A stretch of DNA of 64,000 bases. Source: Panacagrimonas sp041603235 (GTDB lineage Bacteria; Pseudomonadota; Gammaproteobacteria; Nevskiales; Nevskiaceae). The notes under the pieces were generated by a model. That model was not told where the DNA came from. It was given only the letters and a program-made list of their open reading frames with translations, and did no database searches. Positions 50,371-59,890 of this stretch are shown piece after piece. Numbering within the stretch: position 1 is the stretch's first letter; each line of letters begins with the position of its first letter. The translations under genes were made by a program, and so were the position numbers. The stretch covers positions 62,001-126,000 of the forward strand of contig JBFIES010000010.1 of the NCBI GenBank assembly GCA_041603235.1. The letters run 5' to 3'.

Positions 50371-51737
50371 TGGCGCCGCGTACCGGCATGGCCCCACTGT
50401 CCTGGTTTGCCCAGGCCAATGGCGTGGAACTCATTGGCGATGACGCCGAAGTCTTGCGGGTCAATTCCGACTCGCGAGCGGTGCAGGGCGGCGATCTCTT
50501 TGTTGCCCTGCGCGGTGAGCGTTTCGATGGCCACAGTTTCAGTCAGGGGGCTGCCGATGCGGGCGCCGTCGGTATGGTCTGTGATCGTCGTCTTGATACT
50601 GCCATCGCGCAGATCGTGGTGAATGACACGCTCAGTGCCTTGCAGACCGTTGCGCAGGCCTGGCGACGTCGTTTCGATATTCCCGTCATCGGCGTGACCG
50701 GCAGCAATGGCAAGACCACCACCAAGCAGATGCTCGCTGCGATTCTGTCCGCACGTGGCCCGGTTCTGGCAACGCGCGGCAACTTGAACAACCACCTCGG
50801 CATGCCGATGACCTTGCTGGAGCTGCGTGAGGAACATCGCACGGCGGTGATCGAGATGGGCGCCAACCATGCAGGCGAAATCGAGCTTCTGACGACACTG
50901 GCAGCACCCAACATTGGTCTTGTGACGCAGGCCGGAGACGCGCACCTTGAAGGCTTCGGCTCGCGCGACGGTGTTGCCCACGCCAAGGGTGAGCTGTTCG
51001 CCGGTCTGGCAGAAGACGGCATCGCCATCATCAATGCGGACGATGCCTACGCCGATCTCTGGCGCTCAATGGCGCGATGCAGTCAGCTCAGTTTTGGTAT
51101 CGACAATGCTGCTGACGTGCGTGCCTGTGGCATTCGCTGCGAACACGACAGCAGCCGTTTCACTCTGGAAATTCCGGGTGGCGAAGCGCAGGTTGAACTG
51201 GCGCTGGCCGGGCGTCACAACATCATGAATGCACTGGCTGCAGCGGCTTGTGCGGCTGCCCTAGGGCTTGAGGCGCATAGCATTGCCGATGGTCTGGGGC
51301 GTTTTGAGCAGGCGCAGGGTCGCCTGGTATGGCGCAAAGCGACGACCGGCGCGCAGGTGATCGACGATAGCTACAACGCCAACCCAACCTCATTGCGAGC
51401 CGGCCTGGAATTGCTTGCCCAGCAGGAAGGCCGCCGTTACGCAGTGCTGGGTGGCATGGGCGAGTTGGGGCCGGATTCGGACAGCCTGCACGAATGGTGC
51501 GGCGCCAAGGCACGTGAGCTGGGCATTGAACATCTTTACGCGCTGGGCAACTCGGCGAAGCACTACGTCAACGGTTTCGGCAGCGGCGGCGTGGCTTTCG
51601 AATCTGTCGAGGAACTGACTGCGCGTCTGCAGGCCGAATCCGGCGCGCAGACGACGATGCTGGTCAAGGGGTCGCGCTCTGCGCGAATGGAACGAATTGT
51701 CACCGCTCTGTGCGGCGACGCGGCGGCGGGTCACTGA
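50367..51737 (+). CDS. murF: UDP-MurNAc-tripeptide:D-alanyl-D-alanine ligase
   Basis: A 456-residue Mur ligase: the N-terminal domain SDSRAVQGGDLFVALRGERFDGHSF, the ATP loop GVTGSNGKTTTKQML, then EMGANHAGEI and DDSYNANPTSLRAGL near the end. It adds D-Ala-D-Ala to finish the pentapeptide. ATGA overlap with murE. The ATG at 50367 is followed by a second ATG at 50370. Confidence 0.97.
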   Translation: MMAPRTGMAPLSWFAQANGVELIGDDAEVLRVNSDSRAVQGGDLFVALRGERFDGHSFSQGAADAGAVGMVCDRRLDTAIAQIVVNDTLSALQTVAQAWRRRFDIPVIGVTGSNGKTTTKQMLAAILSARGPVLATRGNLNNHLGMPMTLLELREEHRTAVIEMGANHAGEIELLTTLAAPNIGLVTQAGDAHLEGFGSRDGVAHAKGELFAGLAEDGIAIINADDAYADLWRSMARCSQLSFGIDNAADVRACGIRCEHDSSRFTLEIPGGEAQVELALAGRHNIMNALAAAACAAALGLEAHSIADGLGRFEQAQGRLVWRKATTGAQVIDDSYNANPTSLRAGLELLAQQEGRRYAVLGGMGELGPDSDSLHEWCGAKARELGIEHLYALGNSAKHYVNGFGSGGVAFESVEELTARLQAESGAQTTMLVKGSRSARMERIVTALCGDAAAGH

Positions 51738-51739
51738 TC

Positions 51740-52861
51740 ATGCTCTATCACCTGGCCATGTGGCTCAAAGACTCGTTCAGTGGCTTGAACCTGTTCAGCT
51801 ATCTCACCTTCCGCGCCATCCTCGGCGTGCTGACCGCTTTGGTGGTGTCGCTGTTCAGCGGGCCGTGGATGATCCGCAAGCTGACGGACTTCAAGTTCGG
51901 TCAGGTTGTGCGTGAACTCGGGCCGAAATCGCATCAGGCCAAGACCGGCACGCCAACCATGGGCGGTGTGCTGATTCTGCTGGCCATCAGTATCTCGACG
52001 CTGGCGTGGTCAGATCTGAGCAACCGCTTTGTCTGGTTTGCCCTGCTGGTAACGCTGGCGTTCGGCACCGTCGGCTTTGCCGACGACTTCATCAAGATCC
52101 GCTATCGTCGCAACCTGGGCCTGACGGCCGTCCAGAAATATTTCTGGTTGTCGCTCGCAGGTTTTGGCGTGTCCACCCTGATCTACATGACCGCGCCCAA
52201 TGCGCCGATTGGGCAGATGTTCACCGACGGCCACGCTTCCATTGAAACGGCGCTGATCGTGCCTTTCTTCAAGGACGTGGCGATTCAGCTCGGCATCTTC
52301 TTCATTCCCTGGTCTTACCTGGTCATCGTTGGCAGCAGCAATGCGGTCAACCTCACCGACGGACTGGATGGTCTGGCGATCATGCCCTGCGTGCTGGTGG
52401 CATCTGCGCTGGCCGTGTTTGCCTACGTTACCGGCAACATCAAGATCGCGGGCTATCTGGGTATTCCCTACATTCCAGGTGTTGGTGAGCTGGCGATTTT
52501 CTGCACCGCCATTGCAGGCGCAGGGCTGGGCTTTCTCTGGTTCAACGCCTATCCCGCACAGGTGTTCATGGGCGATGTCGGCGCGCTGGGCCTGGGCGCT
52601 GCACTGGGCGTGGTGGCGGTGCTGGTTCGTCAGGAACTGGTCCTGCTCATCATGGGCGGTGTCTTTGTTGCAGAGACCTTGTCCGTAATGCTGCAGGTGG
52701 GATATTTCAAATACAGCGGCGGAAAACGCATTCTGCGCATGGCGCCTCTGCACCATCACTACGAACTCAAGGGCTGGCCAGAGCCCAAGATCATCGTTCG
52801 CTTCTGGATCATCACCCTGATTCTGGTGCTGATCGGCCTGTCGACCCTGAAGGTGCGGTGA
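51740..52861 (+). CDS. mraY: phospho-MurNAc-pentapeptide transferase
   Basis: A 373-residue protein of ten membrane helices. MraY motifs are TPTMGGVLILLAI, FADDFIKI (catalytic Asp pair), NAVNLTDGLDGLAI (Asp), and KRILRMAPLHHHYELKGWPE (His). It transfers phospho-MurNAc-pentapeptide to undecaprenyl phosphate, making lipid I. The ATG at 51740 lies 2 bp after the murF stop. It overlaps murD by one base. Confidence 0.97.
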   Translation: MLYHLAMWLKDSFSGLNLFSYLTFRAILGVLTALVVSLFSGPWMIRKLTDFKFGQVVRELGPKSHQAKTGTPTMGGVLILLAISISTLAWSDLSNRFVWFALLVTLAFGTVGFADDFIKIRYRRNLGLTAVQKYFWLSLAGFGVSTLIYMTAPNAPIGQMFTDGHASIETALIVPFFKDVAIQLGIFFIPWSYLVIVGSSNAVNLTDGLDGLAIMPCVLVASALAVFAYVTGNIKIAGYLGIPYIPGVGELAIFCTAIAGAGLGFLWFNAYPAQVFMGDVGALGLGAALGVVAVLVRQELVLLIMGGVFVAETLSVMLQVGYFKYSGGKRILRMAPLHHHYELKGWPEPKIIVRFWIITLILVLIGLSTLKVR

Positions 52862-54243
52862 TGACCAGGTTCGCAAATCGATACGCCGGGCAACGCATGC
52901 TGATCGTGGGATTGGGTGCCTCAGGTGCGTCGGCCCTGCGTTATCTGGTGCGCGAGGGCGCTGAGGTCGTGGTGACCGATTCCCGCGCCAAGCCGCCGGG
53001 CATCGACGCGCTGCGCGCTCAGTTTCCACAGGTTCAGTTCTGCCTCGGCGCATTCGCTGCGCCATCGTCGCTGGCACAGTTTCACGAGGCCATCATCTCT
53101 CCCGGCGTATCCCTCGATGAGCCGTTCGTTCGCCAGCTCGCCGATGCAGGCCGCCCGCTGATTGGCGACATAGAGCTGTTCGTGCGCGCGGTGCAGGAGT
53201 CATCAAAGGGTGATTCAAAGTTTGGTTCAGAGAAGCCCGCCATCGTTGCCATTACCGGCAGCAATGGAAAGAGCACCGTCACGACCCTGGTTGGCGACAT
53301 GGCGCGCGCAGCGGGTCGCAAGGTCGCGGTGGGCGGCAATCTGGGCGCGACTGCGCTCGATCTGCTGTCCGATGACGTCGACCTCTATGTGCTGGAGTTG
53401 TCCAGCTTCCAGCTTGAGACCACACACAGCATGCGTTGCGCTGCTGCGGCCTACTTGAACCTGTCTGAAGATCACCTTGATCGCCATGGCGACATGGCCA
53501 ACTACGGACGCATCAAATCACGCATCTATGCGTTCGCCGGCACTGCGGTATTCAACCGAGACGACAGCGCCACGCAACAGGGTATTGATGGCGCCGGTAC
53601 CCGCATCAGTTTCGGGCTGCACGCTGACGCAGTGGCGTATTGCCTGCGCCGCATCGGCGACGAAGTCTGGTTGTGCAAAGGTGACGAAGGCGTATGCCCG
53701 CGCTCGGTTCTGAAACTTCCGGGGCAACACAATCTGGTCAATGCACTGGCGGCGCTGGCGCTGGCTGAGGCCGTGGGTATTGATCGCGAAGCCTGCGTGC
53801 AGGCGCTGTCCGCGTTCACCGGCCTGCCACACCGCTGCGAGTTTGTCGCTCAGCGCAAGGGCGTGACCTGGCTTAATGATTCCAAGGGCACGAATGTTGG
53901 TTCGAGTCTGGCTGCGCTCAATGGCCTTGACGGGCAGATCGTGTGGCTCGGCGGTGGGCAGGGCAAAGCTCAGGATTTCAGGCCGCTGCGCGCGCCTCTG
54001 GCGCGCAAGGGTCGTGCGGCACTGCTCTTTGGCGAAGACGCGTCAGCAATCGAGCATGCCCTGCTCGGCGCGGTGCCGATTTTTCGCAGGCAGAACATGC
54101 TCGAAGCCCTGAGCACGGCGCAAACACTCGCACGCGAGGGAGACACTGTTCTGCTGTCACCGGCATGTGCCAGTCTGGATCAGTTCAGCAATTACATTGA
54201 GCGCGGCGAGACGTTTCGCGCCTGGGTTGAGGCACAGGCATGA
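52861..54243 (+). CDS. murD: UDP-MurNAc-L-Ala:D-Glu ligase
   Basis: A 460-residue Mur ligase. The N-terminal nucleotide fold is MLIVGLGASGASALRYL, the ATP loop VAITGSNGKSTVTTLVG, then LELSSFQLET and NLSEDHLDRHG, and NDSKGTNVGSSLAAL near the C-terminal domain. It adds D-Glu to UDP-MurNAc-L-Ala. The ATG at 52861 is preferred; a GTG one codon earlier is in frame. ftsW starts inside its stop (ATGA). Confidence 0.97.
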   Translation: MTRFANRYAGQRMLIVGLGASGASALRYLVREGAEVVVTDSRAKPPGIDALRAQFPQVQFCLGAFAAPSSLAQFHEAIISPGVSLDEPFVRQLADAGRPLIGDIELFVRAVQESSKGDSKFGSEKPAIVAITGSNGKSTVTTLVGDMARAAGRKVAVGGNLGATALDLLSDDVDLYVLELSSFQLETTHSMRCAAAAYLNLSEDHLDRHGDMANYGRIKSRIYAFAGTAVFNRDDSATQQGIDGAGTRISFGLHADAVAYCLRRIGDEVWLCKGDEGVCPRSVLKLPGQHNLVNALAALALAEAVGIDREACVQALSAFTGLPHRCEFVAQRKGVTWLNDSKGTNVGSSLAALNGLDGQIVWLGGGQGKAQDFRPLRAPLARKGRAALLFGEDASAIEHALLGAVPIFRRQNMLEALSTAQTLAREGDTVLLSPACASLDQFSNYIERGETFRAWVEAQA

Positions 54244-55430
54244 ACTTCACCATGCCACGTTGGAGTTCCCAGCCGCAGCAGATGACTCTGCCGCTGCCGC
54301 GTGCGCGGGTCGGGCTTGATCCCTGGCTGTGTGCGGCGGCCGCTGCAGTGCTCGCCTGGGGCTTGATCATGGTGGCGTCGGCTTCGGTTGCGCAGGCGCA
54401 GCGTGCGGCGGGCGAGCCCTTCTATTTCTTCTATCGCCAGCTGGCCTTCATCGGCATTGGTGGCTTGGCGGGATGGGCTGCGTTCCTGGTGCCCATGCAT
54501 GTGTGGGAGCGCAAGAGCGGGTTGCTTGCCGTACTGGGCCTGATTCTTCTGGTGGTGGTGCTGATCCCCGGCATCGGGGTCAAGGTGAATCACGCGCGTC
54601 GCTGGATTGATCTGGAAGTGATTCGAATCCAGGCCTCGGAGCCCGCGCGTCTGGCCTTGATCATGTATCTGGCCGGCTACATCGTGCGCCGGCAGACGCA
54701 GTTGCAGAACACGCTCACCGGCTTGCTGGTGCCGCTGTGCCCCCTGATGGCCGCCGCTGTGTTGCTGCTGATGGAACCGGATTTCGGTGCAACCGCGATT
54801 CTCATCGCCGTGGCCTTCATCATGTTGTTCCTCGGCGGCGCACGCATCCTGTTTCTGGGCGGCATGGTCACGCTGGCCGCTGCACTGCTAAGCCTGATTG
54901 CCGTGGCGGAAGCTTATCGCGTGCGGCGGTTGATGAACTTCACCAACCCGTTTGCCGACATGGAAAACGGTGGCTGGCAGCTGGCCAATTCCCTGATCGC
55001 CATTGGGCGAGGCGAATGGACCGGTGTGGGACTGGGTAACAGCGTGCAGAAATTGCTCTATCTGCCCGAGATGCACACCGATTTCATCTTCGCGATTCTG
55101 GCCGAAGAATTCGGCTTGCTGGGTGTGCTGATTCTTATCGCCCTGCTGGGCGTCATCGTCTGGCGCGGCTTTGTCATCGGCGCGAACGCCGAGGCGCTCA
55201 ACGAGAGATTCAAGGCCTGTCTGGTTTACGGACTGACGGTCTGGCTTGGCTTGCAGTCCCTGATCAACATGGGGGTCAACATGGGCGCCTTGCCGACCAA
55301 GGGGCTGACTTTGCCCCTGATGAGTTACGGCGGTTCGTCCCTGATCACCGTGCTTGTCATGCTCGCCCTGATTCTTCGCACGGACTATGAAAACCGACTT
55401 GCGACCGAACGTTCCGGGAGGCGGCCATGA
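54240..55430 (+). CDS. ftsW: lipid II polymerase / SEDS protein FtsW
   Basis: A 396-residue protein with ten membrane helices. SEDS motifs are EPARLALIMYLAGYIVRRQ, LLLMEPDFGATAILIA and LPEMHTDFIFAILAEEFGLLG. The C-terminal PTKGLTLPLMSYGGSSLI is typical. It polymerises lipid II at the septum with FtsI. A 30-residue cytoplasmic tail precedes the first helix. The ATG overlaps the murD stop; murG overlaps its own. Confidence 0.96.
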   Translation: MNFTMPRWSSQPQQMTLPLPRARVGLDPWLCAAAAAVLAWGLIMVASASVAQAQRAAGEPFYFFYRQLAFIGIGGLAGWAAFLVPMHVWERKSGLLAVLGLILLVVVLIPGIGVKVNHARRWIDLEVIRIQASEPARLALIMYLAGYIVRRQTQLQNTLTGLLVPLCPLMAAAVLLLMEPDFGATAILIAVAFIMLFLGGARILFLGGMVTLAAALLSLIAVAEAYRVRRLMNFTNPFADMENGGWQLANSLIAIGRGEWTGVGLGNSVQKLLYLPEMHTDFIFAILAEEFGLLGVLILIALLGVIVWRGFVIGANAEALNERFKACLVYGLTVWLGLQSLINMGVNMGALPTKGLTLPLMSYGGSSLITVLVMLALILRTDYENRLATERSGRRP

Positions 55431-56524
55431 GCAACTCCGGCGAGCGTCTCAAGTTCATGATCATGGCCGGGGGTACCGGCGGTCATGTGTTTCCGGCACT
55501 GGCTGTGGCTCACGAACTGCGCCGTCGGGGACACGAAGTCGTGTGGATGGGCGCGCCGGATTCTTTTGAGTCCCGCACCGTTCCCGCGCAGGGTTTCGAG
55601 ATCGAGTTCATCCGCATCACAGGCCTGCGTGGCAAGGGAATCGGTGCCCTGATTGGCGCGCCGCTGCGCTTGCTGCGGGCGGCTGCACAGGCCTGGTCCA
55701 TTCTGTCTCGGCGTAAGCCCAATGCGGTTCTGGGCATGGGCGGCTTCGCTTCCGGGCCGGGCGGGCTGGTGGCCAGGCTGCGCAATATTCCTCTGCTTGT
55801 TCATGAGCAGAATGCAGCGCCGGGGCTCACTAATCGGCTGTTGTCGCGCATTGCCCAACACGTGCTCGAAGCGTTCCCGGGCACCTTCAAGTCTGCACAG
55901 ACCGTGGGTAATCCGGTGCGACCCGGATTCGAAGAACTGGAAGATCCGGCGGAGCGTGCACAGCACCGCGCAGGTCAAGCACTTCATGTGCTGGTCATTG
56001 GCGGCAGTCAGGGCGCCCGTGCGCTCAACGAAAGACTGCCGCAGGCGCTGGCACTCATGACGCCAGAGGAGCGACCTCAACTACGCCATCAGGCGGGGCG
56101 CACGCTTGAAGTCGCGAAGCAGACGTATCTTGCGTCCGGTGTTGACGCCGTGATCGAAGCCTTTATCGAAGACATGCCGGCAGCGTTTGCCCAGGCAGAT
56201 CTTGTGGTTTGCCGCGCCGGCGCGTCGACCATTGCCGAACTTTCCGCCGCCGGCTGCGCCGCACTGCTGGTGCCGTATCCGTTTGCAGTGGATGATCATC
56301 AGACGCGCAACGCGCAGCACCTGACCTCGGTCAATGCCGCGCGCATGATTGCCGAGTCCGAGCTGACCCCGCAGCGCCTAGCCGATGAACTTCGCGAGCT
56401 GCTGTCCGATCGCGCGCGCCTGATCGACATGGCACGTGCCGCGCGTTCCAATGCCTGGAACGGTGCAACCCAAGCCATCGCCGATACCTGCGAGCGCGCT
56501 GCATTACGGGGGGCGGCGACATGA
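55427..56524 (+). CDS. murG: UDP-GlcNAc:undecaprenyl-pyrophosphoryl-MurNAc-pentapeptide transferase
   Basis: A 365-residue GT28 enzyme: the N-terminal loop MAGGTGGHVFPALAVAHEL, then WMGAPDSFESRTVPAQG, HEQNAAPGLTNR, GGSQGARALNERLP and CRAGASTIAELSAAG with VPYPFAVDDHQTRNA. It makes lipid II on the inner face of the membrane. ATGA overlaps with ftsW and murC. Confidence 0.97.
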   Translation: MSNSGERLKFMIMAGGTGGHVFPALAVAHELRRRGHEVVWMGAPDSFESRTVPAQGFEIEFIRITGLRGKGIGALIGAPLRLLRAAAQAWSILSRRKPNAVLGMGGFASGPGGLVARLRNIPLLVHEQNAAPGLTNRLLSRIAQHVLEAFPGTFKSAQTVGNPVRPGFEELEDPAERAQHRAGQALHVLVIGGSQGARALNERLPQALALMTPEERPQLRHQAGRTLEVAKQTYLASGVDAVIEAFIEDMPAAFAQADLVVCRAGASTIAELSAAGCAALLVPYPFAVDDHQTRNAQHLTSVNAARMIAESELTPQRLADELRELLSDRARLIDMARAARSNAWNGATQAIADTCERAALRGAAT

Positions 56525-57936
56525 TGACGCTCCCAGCAGGTAACGTCGCCATGCGACGCGTCAAACGCATCCACATGCTCGGCATTGGTGGCATTGGCAT
56601 GGCCGGTATTGCCGAGGTGTTGCTCAATCTGGGTTACACCGTTTCCGGCACCGACCTCAAGAAGAGCGCGGCAACCGCGCGCCTTGAACAGCTGGGTGCG
56701 CAGGTCATGTTCGGGCACGCCGCATCCAACGCTGAAGGTGCGGATGTGATTGTCGTCTCCACTGCGGTCAAGGCTGGCAACCCGGAACTGGAATATGCGC
56801 GCGAGATGCGCATTCCCATCGTGCGCCGCGCCGAGATGCTGGCTGAACTGATGCGTTTTCGTCACGGCATTGCCATCGCCGGTACGCACGGCAAGACCAG
56901 CACAACCAGCCTGGTTGCAGCGGTGCTCGCGGAGGGTGGCTTGGATCCAACCTTCGTGGTGGGCGGCCGCGTGAAGAGTGCAGACACCAATGCTCGACTG
57001 GGTGAGGGCGCTTATCTGGTGGCGGAGGCCGACGAAAGTGATGCGTCCTTCCTGCACCTGAACCCGATGATTGCGGCGGTGACCAATGTCGACGCGGACC
57101 ATCTGGAAACCTATGGCGGTGATTTCGAGAAGCTGAAGGACACCTTCGTCGAGTTTCTGCATCGCCTGCCTTTCTATGGCCTCGCGGTGCTGTGCATGGA
57201 CGACCCGGTTCTGCGCGGCCTGATTCCCAGAGTCGGACGGCCAGTGCTGACCTATGGCCTTTCCGACCAGGCCGATGTGCGAGCTGAGAATGTCGTTGCC
57301 AATGGGCAGGGCCATGACTTTGACGTGGTCTGGCGCGATGGCACCCGGGCGGCGCTGCATCTGAATCTGCCGGGCCTGCACAATGTGCTCAATGCGCTGG
57401 CCGCAGTGAGCATTGCGCGCGAACTGGGCGTCAGCCTTTCCAGCATCGGCAAGGCCTTGCAGGAGTTTCAGGGCATTGACCGGCGCTGCGAAGCACACGG
57501 CTGGGTGCAGGTCGATAAGGCACGCGTGTGGCTGGTCGATGACTATGGGCATCACCCGCGTGAACTGGCGGCAACGTTTCAGGCCATGCGCGCGGCCCAT
57601 CCGGACAAGCGACTGGTCGTCGCCTTTCAGCCGCATCGTTTTACGCGCACCCGTGATCTGTTCGACGACTTCTGTGAAGTGCTCTCCAGTGTCGATGCGC
57701 TGCTGCTGCTCGAAGTCTATCCGGCAGGCGAATCGGCCATTGCCGGGGCCGATGCACGCAGCCTTGCGCGCGGCATCCGTGCCCGCGGAAAAGTGGAGCC
57801 GGTCTATGTCTCCGCCGTTTTAGAGCTGGTTGCAGCCAGCCGAGGGGTGCTTGAGAACGACGATTTGCTGCTGACAATTGGTGCCGGAGACGTGGGCGGC
57901 GCAGCTGCCCTGTTCATGCGCGGAGACGATGCATGA
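56521..57936 (+). CDS. murC: UDP-MurNAc:L-alanine ligase
   Basis: A 471-residue Mur ligase: MLGIGGIGMAGIAEVL, the ATP loop IAIAGTHGKTSTTSLVAAVL, EADESDASFLHLNP, NVDADHLETYG and the C-terminal VDDYGHHPRELAATFQA. It adds the first L-Ala. ATGA overlap with murG; murB overlaps its end by ATGA. Confidence 0.97.
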   Translation: MMTLPAGNVAMRRVKRIHMLGIGGIGMAGIAEVLLNLGYTVSGTDLKKSAATARLEQLGAQVMFGHAASNAEGADVIVVSTAVKAGNPELEYAREMRIPIVRRAEMLAELMRFRHGIAIAGTHGKTSTTSLVAAVLAEGGLDPTFVVGGRVKSADTNARLGEGAYLVAEADESDASFLHLNPMIAAVTNVDADHLETYGGDFEKLKDTFVEFLHRLPFYGLAVLCMDDPVLRGLIPRVGRPVLTYGLSDQADVRAENVVANGQGHDFDVVWRDGTRAALHLNLPGLHNVLNALAAVSIARELGVSLSSIGKALQEFQGIDRRCEAHGWVQVDKARVWLVDDYGHHPRELAATFQAMRAAHPDKRLVVAFQPHRFTRTRDLFDDFCEVLSSVDALLLLEVYPAGESAIAGADARSLARGIRARGKVEPVYVSAVLELVAASRGVLENDDLLLTIGAGDVGGAAALFMRGDDA

Positions 57937-58919
57937 ATGCGAGCAAAGACAAGAGTGCGGGAGGAAAGCGGCGTGGCGCCCGGAAGAAAGTCCGGCGCGC
58001 CACTGCACGGCCATCAGTACCAGTCTCGCGTGGCCTGCAGGTGCCGCGCGGCGTGCTGATCGAGAATGAACCCCTGTCCCGGCACACCAGCTGGCGCGTC
58101 GGTGGGCCGGCCCTGCATTACTTCGAACCGGCAGATCGTGATGATCTGGTGGCCTACCTGCGCGGCCTTTCGGAACAGGAGCCGCTGCTCTGGCTTGGCC
58201 TGGGCAGCAACTTGCTGGTCCGTGACGGTGGTTGGCCCGGCACCGTGATTTCTCTGCACAAGGCGCTCGAAGGTCTGGCCGAGGCAGGTCAGCAGGAAAT
58301 CTACGCGGAGGCGGGCGTTCACTGCGCGCGACTGGCCAAGTTTGCTGGCAGCAAAGCTCGCGCGGGTCTGGGCTTCATGGCCGGCATTCCCGGAACTGTC
58401 GGCGGCGCCCTGGCCATGAACGCGGGTGCCTGGGGTTCTGAGACCTGGTCGCAAGTGTCGGCGGTGGAAGTGCTTTATCGGGACGGCCGCAGTGCCTGGC
58501 TTGATGCCGCCGATTTTCATTATTCGTATCGGCATGTGGAAACACCGACAGGCTTTGCAGGGTTTCTCGGCGCGCGTTTTCGTGTCAGCGACGATGCCGA
58601 TGGCGAGCATGCGCGCATGACACGGGAATGGCTGGCCCGACGAAAGCAAACCCAGCCTGTCGGAAAGCGCACCGCGGGCAGCACCTTCCGCAATCCCAAG
58701 GACGATCACGCCGCACGCCTGATCGAAGATTGCGGACTCAAGGCTTATCGAATCGGCGGTGCCGAGGTGTCGACGCTGCACGCCAACTTCATCCTTACCG
58801 ATGAAGGTGCGCGTGCCGCTGACGTAGAGCGTCTGATCAATCATGTTCGCAGCGTGGTTCTCAAGCAGCGCGGCGTTGATTTGATTCCTGAAGTGCGCGT
58901 TGTCGGAGATGCAGCATGA
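57933..58919 (+). CDS. murB: UDP-N-acetylenolpyruvoylglucosamine reductase
   Basis: A 328-residue flavoprotein. After a 35-residue Lys/Arg-rich N-terminal tail (SAGGKRRGARKKVRRATARP), the FAD domain starts with LSRHTSWRVGGPALHYFEP. FMAGIPGTVGGALAMNAGAWG and the catalytic Ser in TAGSTFRNPKDDHAARLIED follow, and the length is type I-like without the extra loop. It reduces the enolpyruvyl group with NADPH. The basic tail is longer than usual and might bind nucleic acid or anionic lipid (inference). Confidence 0.95.
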   Translation: MNASKDKSAGGKRRGARKKVRRATARPSVPVSRGLQVPRGVLIENEPLSRHTSWRVGGPALHYFEPADRDDLVAYLRGLSEQEPLLWLGLGSNLLVRDGGWPGTVISLHKALEGLAEAGQQEIYAEAGVHCARLAKFAGSKARAGLGFMAGIPGTVGGALAMNAGAWGSETWSQVSAVEVLYRDGRSAWLDAADFHYSYRHVETPTGFAGFLGARFRVSDDADGEHARMTREWLARRKQTQPVGKRTAGSTFRNPKDDHAARLIEDCGLKAYRIGGAEVSTLHANFILTDEGARAADVERLINHVRSVVLKQRGVDLIPEVRVVGDAA

Positions 58920-59890
58920 ACGCGCTCCGGACAATCGTTCAGGATCCGGCGGCCTTCGGAAAGGTGGCTGTGCTCATGGGTGGGTGGTCAGCCGAACGAG
59001 AGGTATCCCTGTGGAGCGGCAAGGCCGTGCTTGAGGCCTTGCAGGCCAGACAGGTGGATGCGCACGGCGTTGATGCGCAGCGCGACAACCTGCCTTTGCT
59101 CAAGCAGCAGGGTTTCGCACGGGCATTCAACGTTGTGCATGGCACCGGCGGTGAGGACGGTATCTTGCGAGCGGTCATGGACCTGATCGAGATGCCGTGT
59201 ACCGGCAGCGGGGTATTGGCCTCGGCGCTGGCCATGGACAAGCTGCGTACCAAGCGGGTGTGGCAGGCCGAAGGTTTGCCGACCCCGGACTTCCTGCAAG
59301 TGAGCGATGAAACCTCCTTGCGTGAAGCAGCCCTCAAGCTGGGTTATCCGCTGATTATCAAGCCTTCGGCTGAGGGTTCCAGTGTCGGGATCAGCAAGGT
59401 TCGCTGCGAGGCAGACCTGATGCCCGCGTACGAGCTGGCGCGTGGCGGCAAGATCGGCACTGCGGTCATGGCGGAACGCTTTATCGACAGTGGCGATCAG
59501 CGCGCCGAATACACCGCCGGCGTTCTGGCCGGACAGAGTCTGCCGATCGTGCGCATTGAGCCCGATGGTGAGTTTTATGACTACAACGCTAAGTACGTTT
59601 CTGACAAAACCCAATACCACTGTCCGGCAGGTCTGACGCCAGCCTCTGAAGCTCAGCTGCGGTCACTCTGTTTGAAGGCCTTCAATGCAATCGGTGCCAG
59701 CGGTTGGGGGCGAATTGATTTCATGCTGGATCAGCAGGGCCGGCCCTGGCTGATCGAGGCCAATCTCGTGCCCGGCATGACGTCTCATTCGCTGGTGCCA
59801 ATGGCCGCCCGCGAAGCGGGCATGAGTTTCCAGAATCTGTGCTGGAGCATCCTTGAAACCTCCATGGCCGAACCCGGTTCTGCCTCATGA
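58916..59890 (+). CDS. ddlB: D-alanine--D-alanine ligase
   Basis: A 324-residue ATP-grasp ligase: VLMGGWSAEREVSLWSG, GEDGILRAVMDLIEMPCTGSG, the ATP loop IIKPSAEGSSVGISKV, YNAKYV, and RIDFMLDQQGRPWLIEANLVPGMTSHSL, where EAN is a variant of the usual E-x-N metal site. It makes D-Ala-D-Ala for MurF. ATGA overlaps with murB and ftsQ. Confidence 0.96.
   Translation: MNALRTIVQDPAAFGKVAVLMGGWSAEREVSLWSGKAVLEALQARQVDAHGVDAQRDNLPLLKQQGFARAFNVVHGTGGEDGILRAVMDLIEMPCTGSGVLASALAMDKLRTKRVWQAEGLPTPDFLQVSDETSLREAALKLGYPLIIKPSAEGSSVGISKVRCEADLMPAYELARGGKIGTAVMAERFIDSGDQRAEYTAGVLAGQSLPIVRIEPDGEFYDYNAKYVSDKTQYHCPAGLTPASEAQLRSLCLKAFNAIGASGWGRIDFMLDQQGRPWLIEANLVPGMTSHSLVPMAAREAGMSFQNLCWSILETSMAEPGSAS

Noticed and set aside
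52010..53077. Open frame on the minus strand opposite mraY and murD
   Set aside because: It spans two coupled essential genes and is very rich in Gln, His and Arg with no domain.
56299..57636. 445-codon open frame on the minus strand opposite murC
   Set aside because: It is fully antisense to murC, has the biased composition of a shadow frame, and shows no family motif.
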